Below are positions 1 through 7,717 of a DNA stretch of 64,000 bases, piece by piece. The stretch covers positions 186,001 through 250,000 of the forward strand of contig NZ_QGEH01000004.1 of the NCBI RefSeq assembly GCF_003258515.1, in the 5' to 3' direction. Under the pieces are notes generated by a model. It did not search any database and was not told the DNA's origin. It saw only the letters and a program-made list of their open reading frames with translations. Source of the DNA: Marinobacter bohaiensis (lineage in GTDB: Bacteria > Pseudomonadota > Gammaproteobacteria > Pseudomonadales > Oleiphilaceae). Each line of letters begins with the position of its first letter. Within the stretch, counting starts at the first letter, position 1. The position numbers and the translations under genes were made by a program.

Positions 1-1032
1 CACGATATAAATCAGGGCCACGTAGGAGATCAACGCCGGCAGGATCGCGTGCTTGATCACTTCCAGATAGGAGATGCCCACATACTCCACCATCAGGAAG
101 GCTGCGGCGCCCATGATCGGCGGCGTCAGCTGACCGTTGGTGGAAGCCGCTACTTCCACGGCACCGGACTTGCTGGCCGGGAAACCGACACGCTTCATCA
201 GCGGAATGGTGAAGGTACCGGTGGTCACCACGTTGGCAATGGACGAGCCGGAAATCACCCCGCTCAGGCCACTGGAAACCACCGCTGCCTTCGCCGGACC
301 GCCACGCATGTGGCCCAGCAGCGCATACGACACCTTGATGAAATAGTTACCCGCGCCAGCACGCTCGAGAAGCGCACCAAACAGCACGAACAGGAACACG
401 AAACTCGTCGAAACACCCAGCGCGACACCGAAGACACCCTCGGTACCCAGCCACTGATGCGAAGCCAGCTTTTCGAGGCTCGCGCCCTTGTGAGAGATCA
501 CGTCCGGCATGTAGGGGCCGGCCAGGGAATAGACGATGAACACCGCGGCAACGATGGTCAGCGGCAGGCCCAGCGCGCGACGCGTGGCTTCCAGCAGCAG
601 AACCAGGCCACCCAGGGCGACGATCATGTCCTGCAGATTGGGCGCACCGGGGCGCGACGCCAGCTGATCGTAGAACAGATAGATATAGGCAGCCGCAAAC
701 GCAGCCAGCGCGGCCAGGACCCAGTCATATACCGGGACATAATTGAGCGTCCGCCCCTTGATCATGGGGAAGGCCGCAAACGCGAGGAAAATGGCGAACG
801 CCAGGTGTATAGAGCGGGCTTCGGTGGAGTTGAAAATGCCCGTTTCAAGGATAAAGGGCAGCGGCGAGGCGATCCATAACTGGAATAGCGCCCAGGCCAC
901 CGGCACCAGGAACAGAATGGCGCCTGACACGCCAGTGGCGGCGCGACCGCCGGTTTCAGTCTGCATAACCGCTTCGGTATCAGACAGCTGCATCGGGCTG
1001 TCCGTCGAGGACTTCTTCTCTTGATTCGCCAT
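1..1032 (-). CDS. TRAP transporter fused permease (4TM/12TM), C-terminus cut off
   Basis: Reading leftward from an ATG at 1032, 344 codons stay open to the window edge, so the C-terminal part is missing. After a polar tail of about 30 residues come repeated hydrophobic segments. The conserved stretches PMIKGRTLNYVPVYDW, HKGASLEKL and NGQLTPPIMGAAAFLM are typical of fused DctQ-DctM permeases of the TAXI type. The family uses sodium-coupled uptake of carboxylates or amino acids, fed by a periplasmic binding protein. The TAXI binding protein lies just upstream on the same strand, 124 bp away, with a hairpin between them. The substrate cannot be read from sequence. The family call is firm. Confidence 0.93.
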   Translation of the reverse strand, partial: MANQEKKSSTDSPMQLSDTEAVMQTETGGRAATGVSGAILFLVPVAWALFQLWIASPLPFILETGIFNSTEARSIHLAFAIFLAFAAFPMIKGRTLNYVPVYDWVLAALAAFAAAYIYLFYDQLASRPGAPNLQDMIVALGGLVLLLEATRRALGLPLTIVAAVFIVYSLAGPYMPDVISHKGASLEKLASHQWLGTEGVFGVALGVSTSFVFLFVLFGALLERAGAGNYFIKVSYALLGHMRGGPAKAAVVSSGLSGVISGSSIANVVTTGTFTIPLMKRVGFPASKSGAVEVAASTNGQLTPPIMGAAAFLMVEYVGISYLEVIKHAILPALISYVALIYIV

Positions 1033-1065
1033 TAAAAACGACCTTTCAGGAGGGATGTACCAAAA

Positions 1066-1102
1066 CGGCTGCCCCCTCAGTTGCTGACAAAAGGGGCAGC
1101 CG
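1066..1102 (-). terminator. Hairpin between the TAXI binding protein and permease genes (attenuator/partial terminator)
   Basis: A perfect 10-bp stem (CGGCTGCCCC at 1066-1075, GGGGCAGCCG at 1093-1102) encloses a 17-nt loop. Read on the minus strand the stem is followed by TTTT. It would allow partial termination, or protect the 3' end of the binding-protein mRNA so that this protein exceeds the permease. The role is inferred from position. Confidence 0.6.
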
Positions 1103-1156
1103 CAATCCAACCAGTAGGAATAATCGGGGGCAGGAACACGCCCTGCCCGACCGGTA

Positions 1157-2146
1157 TTACTCCATCAGGCCCGCTTCTTTGTAGTACTTGACCGCGCCCG
1201 GATGCAGAGGCGCACTCAGGGCGTCAGACACCATTTCTTCCTTCTTCAGGTTCTCGAAGGCCGGATGCAGGCGTTTGAAGCTGTCAAAGTTCTCGAAGAC
1301 GGCCTTGACCACTTCGTAAACCACATCTTCCGGAACGTCCGCGGAGGTCACGAAAGTCGCCGCCACACCGAAGGTGGTGGTGTCTTCCGGGTTACCGCGG
1401 TACATGCCGCCCGGGATGTCGGCTACGCGGTAGTACGGGTTTTCTTCAACCAGCTTGGCGGTGGCGTCGTTGTCTACGTTGACCAGCACGCTGTCACAGG
1501 AAGTAGTGGCTTCCTTGATGGCGCCGGACGGGTGACCGACTGTGTAGAAGAAGGCATCGATCTTGTTGTCGCACAGCGCCTGGGACTGCTCGGCGGCCTT
1601 CAGTTCGGCGGCCAGGGAGTAGGCGTCCATGTCCCAGCCCATCTCTTCCATCAGAACTTCCGCGGTGGCGCGCTGGCCGGAACCGGGGTTGCCTACGCTC
1701 ACGCGCTTGCCCTTGAGGTCCGCGAAGTTCTCGATGCCGGCGTCCTTGCGAGCCACGACGGTGAACGGCTCAGGGTGCAGGGAGAAGACAGCGCGCAGCT
1801 TCTTGTTGGGGCCGTCTTTCTCGAATTCGCTGGTGCCGTTATAGGCGTGATACTGCCAATCGGATTGGGCGACGGCCAGGTCCAGCTCGCCCTGGCGAAT
1901 GGCGTTGAGGTTGTAGATGGACCCGCCAGTACTCTCCACCGAACAACGGATGCCGTGTTCCTTGCGATCCTTGTTCACCAGTCGGCAGATCGCACCGCCG
2001 GCCGGGTAGTACACGCCGGTCACGCCACCGGTGCCGATGGTTACAAACTGCTGCTCTGCGGCGGAAACCTGTGCAGAGGCGGCGCCCAGCCCGACTGCGG
2101 TTGCCAGCGCAAAAGTGGATAGCTTGTGTCGAAGTGCCATTGTCAT
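1157..2146 (-). CDS. TAXI family TRAP transporter solute-binding protein
   Basis: This 329-residue periplasmic receptor delivers its ligand to the fused TRAP permease next door. A signal peptide covers about residues 1-29, ending AQVSAAEQ. The mature protein begins [20 protein letters not shown], the TAXI-family (NMT1/TAXI) signature. [21 protein letters not shown] follows, and a later [14 protein letters not shown] segment is also typical. The ATG at 2146 has an AAGGGAA ribosome-binding site. Homologues bind glutamate, other carboxylates or related small acids; which one applies here is unknown. Confidence 0.95.
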   Translation of the reverse strand: MTMALRHKLSTFALATAVGLGAASAQVSAAEQQFVTIGTGGVTGVYYPAGGAICRLVNKDRKEHGIRCSVESTGGSIYNLNAIRQGELDLAVAQSDWQYHAYNGTSEFEKDGPNKKLRAVFSLHPEPFTVVARKDAGIENFADLKGKRVSVGNPGSGQRATAEVLMEEMGWDMDAYSLAAELKAAEQSQALCDNKIDAFFYTVGHPSGAIKEATTSCDSVLVNVDNDATAKLVEENPYYRVADIPGGMYRGNPEDTTTFGVAATFVTSADVPEDVVYEVVKAVFENFDSFKRLHPAFENLKKEEMVSDALSAPLHPGAVKYYKEAGLME

Positions 2147-2280
2147 CGTTCCCTTCTTTTTTATGTCACTCGTTCCGGGACTGCGAACATTGCATATCCC
2201 GCGTTTACTTACTCATTTTAGAACATAGACCAAGGTGCCTATGAAATAAAGCGAAGCATTCTAGCTAAATACATGACCCA

Positions 2281-2311
2281 AAAACAAAAAAAGCCCGCAA
2301 AGCGGGCTTTT
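2281..2311 (-). terminator. Rho-independent terminator after the RND gene
   Basis: An 8-bp stem (AAGCCCGC / GCGGGCTT, 2291-2309) with an AAA loop is followed on the minus strand by a run of seven T residues and then GTTTTTGG. It lies just after the stop of the RND gene. The T tract on the other side makes it partly bidirectional. Confidence 0.92.
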
Positions 2312-2327
2312 GATCGGACACACCAGC

Positions 2328-4712
2328 CTACCTGGCCGCTTCTGCCCTGGCCCGCATCTTCTCCGGACGCAACAGGAAGCGCGCCAGCGCCGGCAGCAGC
2401 CAGATGGCGCCCACCATATTCCACAGGAACATGAAGAACAGCAGCAGGCCCATATCCGCCTGGAACTTGATGGGCGAGAAGATCCAGGTGACCACACCCA
2501 GGCCCAGGGTTACACCGGTGAAGATCACCGCCTTGCCGGTGGAGCGCAGGGTTTCGTAATAGGCCTCCTGCAGCGACTTGCCTTCAAGGATGAACTTCTC
2601 AAGCTTGGTGTAGATATAGATGCCGTAGTCCACACCAATCCCCACACCCAGCGCGATGACCGGCAGCGTGGCCACCTTGATACCGATGCCCGAGGCCGCC
2701 ATGATCGCCTCGCACAGCACCGACGTCAGGCCCAGCGGCACAACGATACAGAGCACCGCGCGGATCGAGCGGAAGGTCAGGAAGCACAGCACGCTGACCA
2801 CGCCGTAGACGAACAGCAGCATCAGATTCTTGGCCTTGGAGATCACCTCGTTGGTGGCCGCCTCGACACCGGCGTTCCCGGCGGCCAGCTTGAAGTTGTG
2901 CACCTCGTTGCTGTGTTCGGCGGCGAAGTCCTCCACCACGCTGACGGCGGTGCGCAGGGTCTCGGCCTTATGATCTTCCAGGAACACCAGCACCGGTGTC
3001 AGGCTGCAGTCGGTGTTGATCAGGCCGCTCGGCGCCTCACGAATCGACGCGTTGATGATGGTCTGGTTGCGGGAGATCTCATACCACTTCCAGTTGCCTT
3101 CGTTGAGCGCCTTGGTGACCACCTTGGAGACGTCCGCCAGGGACACCGATGACTGCACGCCCGGCGTGTTCTGCAGCTCCCACTGCAGACGGTCCATGGC
3201 ACTGAGCACTTCGTACTGGGTGCACTGCTCCTTCTGGGTTTCCACCATCACCACCAGGATATCGGCGCTGGTGGAGTAGTTGTCGATGATGTACTTGTTG
3301 TCCAGGTTATAGCGGGAATCGGCCCGCAGCTCCGGCGCGCCCTGGTCCAGGTCGCCGACTTTCAGGTCCTGCTTGAAGTAGAAACCCACGCCCAGGCCCA
3401 GCACCGCGATCAGCAGCGAGATGGGCGCCACGCCGGGATGGGAGAAGTACGACATCAGGCGCCACTTGCGGTCTTCCTTCTCGCCATGACGCTGGACGTG
3501 ATTGACGCCCCCCTTGGTGATGCCGATGTAGGACATGATCAGCGGGTGCAGGACCAGGTTGGTAACGATGATGATCGCCACACCGATACCGGCCGCCACC
3601 GCCAGGTCGCGGATCACGTCCACCTGGATGAACAGCAGCGTCAGGAAGCCGAAGGCGTCGGACACCAGCGCCAGCATGCCGGGGATGTACAACGCCCGGA
3701 AAGCCAGGCGCGCGGAGGTCAGCGGATCGAAGCCCTTGGCCGCCTCGATGGCCATGGCGTTGACCACCTGCACCCCGTGACTGATGCCGATGGCGAACAC
3801 CAGGAATGGCACCAGCACCGAGTAAGGATCCAGGCCGTAACCCAGCAGGCGCAGCAGACCCAACTGCCAGAACACCGCCACGATTGAGGCGAACACCGGT
3901 ACCAAGGTGCCGGCGATGCAGCGCGAGTACCAGAACAGCAACAGCGTGGTCAGGGCAATGGTGATGCCGGCAAACCAGGCAATCGCACCGATACCCTCGA
4001 TCAGGTCACCGACTTTCTTGGCGAAGCCGACAATGTGGATCTCGATATTGGGGTTCTGCTCTTCGTACTTCTGCCGGATCTTCTCTTCCAACTGACGGGA
4101 AAACGCCGCATAGTCCAGCGCCTCGCCGGTGTCCGGGTTGGTCTCGTAAAGCGGCGCGTACACGATGGTGGACTTGAAGTTATCGGAAATCAGGCGCCCT
4201 ACTTCGTTGGAGCGCAGGATGTTCTGACGCAGCTGTTCCAGACTGGCGCGGGTGCCGTCGTAGTTGTCCGGGATCACCGTGCCGCCCTGGAAGCCCTGCT
4301 CGGTCACCTCGACCCAGCGCACATTGGGCGTCCATACGGACTTGAGACCGGAACGGTCCACGCCCGGCAGGAAGAACACCTCGTCGGTGATCTGCTTGAG
4401 CGTGTCCATGTAGGATTCGGTAAAGATGTCGCCATCCTTCACCTCCACCGCAATCCGCACGAAGTTGCCCAGGTTTTCCAGATCATCCCGGTGTTCGAGC
4501 ATGTTGACGATGTAGGGATGCTCCAGGGGAATCATCCGCTCGAAGCTGGCGTCCGGCTCGATCTTGACGGCGTTGTAGCCCAGGAAAAGCGTCAGGAACA
4601 GGAAGGCAATCAGGATGATCGCCCGGTTATTGAAAATCAGCCGCTCCAGGAACGGTTCGGCGTTCGGCGAGGTGAAGTAGTGATCGCCTCGGTCGTGTTT
4701 GGGGTTGGACAT
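2328..4712 (-). CDS. RND/MMPL-type transporter (membrane exporter)
   Basis: The 794 residues form a single-chain RND protein with a duplicated layout: one TM helix near residues 30-50, a periplasmic loop, a five-helix block (about 235-400), another TM and loop, and a final five-helix block (about 620-780). The motif GVGIGVDYGIYIYTKLE is the sterol-sensing-like/MMPL core seen in proton-driven exporters. It is shorter than AcrB-type pumps (about 1030 residues) and close in size to MMPL/HpnN-like carriers. It is last in an operon with the YCF48 and DUF1329 genes (44-bp gap), a set that commonly travels together in Pseudomonas and Marinobacter relatives. The cargo is unknown; a lipid or hydrophobic compound is plausible. 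Confidence 0.9.
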   Translation of the reverse strand: MSNPKHDRGDHYFTSPNAEPFLERLIFNNRAIILIAFLFLTLFLGYNAVKIEPDASFERMIPLEHPYIVNMLEHRDDLENLGNFVRIAVEVKDGDIFTESYMDTLKQITDEVFFLPGVDRSGLKSVWTPNVRWVEVTEQGFQGGTVIPDNYDGTRASLEQLRQNILRSNEVGRLISDNFKSTIVYAPLYETNPDTGEALDYAAFSRQLEEKIRQKYEEQNPNIEIHIVGFAKKVGDLIEGIGAIAWFAGITIALTTLLLFWYSRCIAGTLVPVFASIVAVFWQLGLLRLLGYGLDPYSVLVPFLVFAIGISHGVQVVNAMAIEAAKGFDPLTSARLAFRALYIPGMLALVSDAFGFLTLLFIQVDVIRDLAVAAGIGVAIIIVTNLVLHPLIMSYIGITKGGVNHVQRHGEKEDRKWRLMSYFSHPGVAPISLLIAVLGLGVGFYFKQDLKVGDLDQGAPELRADSRYNLDNKYIIDNYSTSADILVVMVETQKEQCTQYEVLSAMDRLQWELQNTPGVQSSVSLADVSKVVTKALNEGNWKWYEISRNQTIINASIREAPSGLINTDCSLTPVLVFLEDHKAETLRTAVSVVEDFAAEHSNEVHNFKLAAGNAGVEAATNEVISKAKNLMLLFVYGVVSVLCFLTFRSIRAVLCIVVPLGLTSVLCEAIMAASGIGIKVATLPVIALGVGIGVDYGIYIYTKLEKFILEGKSLQEAYYETLRSTGKAVIFTGVTLGLGVVTWIFSPIKFQADMGLLLFFMFLWNMVGAIWLLPALARFLLRPEKMRARAEAAR

Positions 4713-4756
4713 TCAATGACCCTCTTGGAAATCTTGTCTTTCTTGTCGCGGCGGAA

Positions 4757-5899
4757 TCAGCGGTTCAGGCCATTGATGTCGGTGTGCAGAACGCCACCTT
4801 CACCAAACAGCACCAGCGCATCGTCAGAAACGGGCAGGATGGACAGCAGTCCCTGACGGTCGGACCGGAACTGGGTCCGGAAGCTTTCCGCGTTATTGGC
4901 GCTGACCAGCACCGTGCCACCGTTTCCGACCAGGGTGATCCGGCCGTCGTCGGCGACCGCGCCGCTATTGAGGGTGTTCGGGGAATCGTTGGGGACCGTG
5001 GTCCAGCTCCGCCCCAGATCGGTGGAGAGAAACACGTTGCCGCGCAGCCCGAAAGCCAGGATTTCGTTGACGTCGCCGGTGCCCATGACGCCGAAGAAGG
5101 AGCCGGTGTAGGGACTCTCGATGCTTTCCCAGGTTTCGCCGCGATCGGTCGACAGGAAAAGCGTGCCCGCCTCACCGGCAATCACCAGCGCACCGCCAGT
5201 CACCTCGGCAATCCCGTTGAGGTGGAAGCGATCCGGATTGGGCACGTTGGCCGCCCAGTCCTGCCAGGTCTCACCGCCGTCATCCGTGCGGAAAATAAAA
5301 CCGTAGGAACCCACCGCAAAGCCGGTATTCTCATCGGCGAACCAGACATCCAGAAGCGGCTTCCAGGGGCCCACCTCCTTGTCCGCCTGGGCGTCCTCGA
5401 GGGCGAAAATCATCCCGTCGAGCGCCCACTCCAGATCCCCTTTCTCGTCTTCCGGCGCGTTCTCGACTTTTTCCTCCATGGCGGCGATCTGCTCCTCCAT
5501 GGTGGCGATCACAAGGCCTGAAGCGCTGGTACCGTCCAGCTGCTTCTCCCAGGTTTCACCCCCGTCACTGGAATGCAGGATCACGGCACCGTGCCCGACC
5601 GCCCAGCCTTCGGTGGGCGTGGGGAAGGTCACGCCGGTCAGCGTCGTGGCCACGGGGACCTCGCCCTGCTGCCAGGTCTGGCCGCGGTCGTCGGAATAGA
5701 TGATGTGCCCCCGTTCGCCCACCGCCACCATGCGGTCGCCGGCGAAGGTGCTGTCGGTCAGCAGGTTGTCGTCGGCCAGATCCGTCGGCCGGGCCGGCGT
5801 TTCGAGAACATCACTGACCGCCGATGCCCCGGGGCTGGCAAGCGCCAGCGACAGCGCGAGCAACGCCGCAAACGTCTTGCGCGAGAAAGGTGTAGCCAT
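4757..5899 (-). CDS. YCF48/BNR-repeat beta-propeller protein, secreted
   Basis: The protein has 380 residues with a signal peptide (about 1-27, ending PGASA). Repeated SDDRGQTWQQG, SSDGGETWEK, TDDGGETWQDW and STDRGETWES units are Asp-box (BNR) blades of the kind in YCF48/Hcf136 propellers. A short acidic helix-like insert near residues 130-170 (IAAMEEKVENAPEDEKGD) separates the blades. It sits between DUF1329 and the RND exporter on one strand and is probably a periplasmic or outer-membrane partner of the exporter. Hcf136/YCF48 acts in photosystem II assembly in phototrophs, which cannot be its role here, so the function remains open. Confidence 0.9.
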   Translation of the reverse strand: MATPFSRKTFAALLALSLALASPGASAVSDVLETPARPTDLADDNLLTDSTFAGDRMVAVGERGHIIYSDDRGQTWQQGEVPVATTLTGVTFPTPTEGWAVGHGAVILHSSDGGETWEKQLDGTSASGLVIATMEEQIAAMEEKVENAPEDEKGDLEWALDGMIFALEDAQADKEVGPWKPLLDVWFADENTGFAVGSYGFIFRTDDGGETWQDWAANVPNPDRFHLNGIAEVTGGALVIAGEAGTLFLSTDRGETWESIESPYTGSFFGVMGTGDVNEILAFGLRGNVFLSTDLGRSWTTVPNDSPNTLNSGAVADDGRITLVGNGGTVLVSANNAESFRTQFRSDRQGLLSILPVSDDALVLFGEGGVLHTDINGLNR

Positions 5900-6036
5900 T
5901 CGATGTGCCTTTTATTCTGTTGTTTAGTGTCTGTGCTGTCCGGAACGCCCGCCGGCGGCCGGTTTTCCCGATCGTATCCATCTCCGTCCGACGCGACCGG
6001 ACGCCGCTAGCTACAGCGTAGACCAGCTCGCGCCGG

Positions 6037-7431
6037 TTAGCGCACGCTGCGACGGCGCAGGGAGGCCGGCGAGAAGTAACGGCGGCTGGGAACGTCGTCG
6101 CTGAACACCCGGGTGTTGGGTTCTTCCGTGTCCAGCCCCTGGACGTGGTAGCGCCGCGCCTGGAGATCGTTGAATACCTCCAGCGTCGACCAGACCCCGG
6201 GCAATTCATAGAAATTCTTCACCATCGCCATGGATACCCGCCAGAGCTGATCCCGACCGTCGTACTGGTCCAGCAGCAGCGTGTTCCAGCTGTCTTCATC
6301 GACGTAGAAGCGACGCTTGGCGTAGATATGGCGCTCGCCCTCTTTCAGCGTCGCCAGCACCACGTGCACCCGGTGCAGCTCCCAGCGCGTCAGGTCGGGA
6401 TTGATGTGGGACAGCCCCAGGATCTCGTCATACGACAGGCCTTCCTGGGCAATCCGGTAATTGTTGTAGGGCACGTAAATCTCGCGCATGCCCTCGTAGG
6501 TCCAGTTATAGCGGTCCAGGGCACCGTTGAAGATGTCGGTATCGTCGGCGGTGCGCAGGTTGTCGGCAGCGGCGATGGGCGAGTCGTACCCCAGGTTGGG
6601 CGCCCGGCGCACGCGCCGCTGTCCGGCGTTGTAGCCCCAGCCGTTACGCGGGTTCTTGATCTGGTTCAGCGTCTCGTGGACCAGGATCGCCCCACCCGCC
6701 AGACGCGGCGGCGACTGAGTGAAGGACAGGTAGTAGAAGATCACGTTGTCCAGCGTGGACTCGTCACCTTCCGGGTTGTAGTAGTTGAAGAAGGCTTCCT
6801 GCTGGCTGGTCACCAGGGTGTAATCGCCATTCTGCTGGACCGCCACTTCACTGGCCTTGCGGGTAATGTTGACGCCCCGCCAGCGGGTCAGGTGATTCCA
6901 GATGACCTGGTAGGCTTTCTGCTCGCTGTCGCCGCTGAGGATCGGGAACGGATAACCGCCGTAGGCCCCCTGGATACCGGCGCCCTCCCCCACGACCGTG
7001 GCACTGATCGCGTTTTCCTTTGTGTTCCGGGCCACCCAGTCCGGCACGGCGTGGGAACGACGGCTCTGGTAGACCGGGATCTGGAACGAGGCGGGATAGG
7101 TCTCGATCATGGCGATCACGCCGTCGCTCAGGTGCTCGCGATACTGATCAACGTTCCGGGCGTTGATGGTGAACAACACCGTGTCGTCCGGGAACGGGTC
7201 GGGATGGAAGTCACCGCTCTCCTGGTAATCCGCTCCCGCCGGAGGCTGGGAAATACCGCCGGTCCAGGCCGGGATGGTACCGGCCTCGTTGCCCGCTTTC
7301 TGCGAGCCGAAGGGTGTCAGATCCTGACCCAGCCGGCTCGCCTCGGCGGAGGAGACCGCAGCCAGTGCCTGGCCGGACATAACGGAGAACGCCAACATAC
7401 TGCCCAGAAGCCATTTCTTGTTATGGATCAT
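6037..7431 (-). CDS. DUF1329 family outer-membrane lipid-handling-like protein
   Basis: The 464 residues carry a signal peptide (about 1-24, ending GQALA) and then the DUF1329 opening AEASRLGQDLTPFGSQKAGN and IPAWTGGI. Later blocks such as NPRNGWGYNAGQRRVRRAPN and RRFYVDEDSWNTLL match this family, which is thought to have a LolB-like fold. It is first in the DUF1329-YCF48-RND operon. In relatives a DUF1302 porin-like gene normally sits next to DUF1329. Here the upstream neighbour is pepN, and no DUF1302 gene lies in the window. A role in moving hydrophobic compounds across the envelope is inference from context. Confidence 0.9.
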   Translation of the reverse strand: MIHNKKWLLGSMLAFSVMSGQALAAVSSAEASRLGQDLTPFGSQKAGNEAGTIPAWTGGISQPPAGADYQESGDFHPDPFPDDTVLFTINARNVDQYREHLSDGVIAMIETYPASFQIPVYQSRRSHAVPDWVARNTKENAISATVVGEGAGIQGAYGGYPFPILSGDSEQKAYQVIWNHLTRWRGVNITRKASEVAVQQNGDYTLVTSQQEAFFNYYNPEGDESTLDNVIFYYLSFTQSPPRLAGGAILVHETLNQIKNPRNGWGYNAGQRRVRRAPNLGYDSPIAAADNLRTADDTDIFNGALDRYNWTYEGMREIYVPYNNYRIAQEGLSYDEILGLSHINPDLTRWELHRVHVVLATLKEGERHIYAKRRFYVDEDSWNTLLLDQYDGRDQLWRVSMAMVKNFYELPGVWSTLEVFNDLQARRYHVQGLDTEEPNTRVFSDDVPSRRYFSPASLRRRSVR

Positions 7432-7660
7432 GGTTCGGACCTTCTTGAGTCTGGAAGCCTGAGGCTCTTGTTATTTTTTATCCGCCAACGACGTTAACGC
7501 CGCCAGCGCTTCGCACAGCGATCGGTCCGACGGACGCCCGCGCCCGGCCGGACCTGGCCGCAAAGGGGCAGGTTAGACCATCCCACCGGGTTCGCCATCG
7601 ACCGAAAGTGCGATTTTGCGCAAATTTTTCATTTGCCCCCGTCACGCCGGGGGCGGATAC

Positions 7661-7689
7661 AAAAACGCCCCGCAGCGTGGCGGGGCGTT
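7661..7689 (-). terminator. Terminator of the pepN operon
   Basis: A 10-bp stem (AACGCCCCGC 7664-7673, GCGGGGCGTT 7680-7689) with a 6-nt loop is followed on the minus strand by a T-rich tail. It starts about 30 bp after the pepN stop codon. Confidence 0.92.
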
Positions 7690-7717
7690 GGTACGATCCC
7701 ATGGATCCTTGCGGGAC

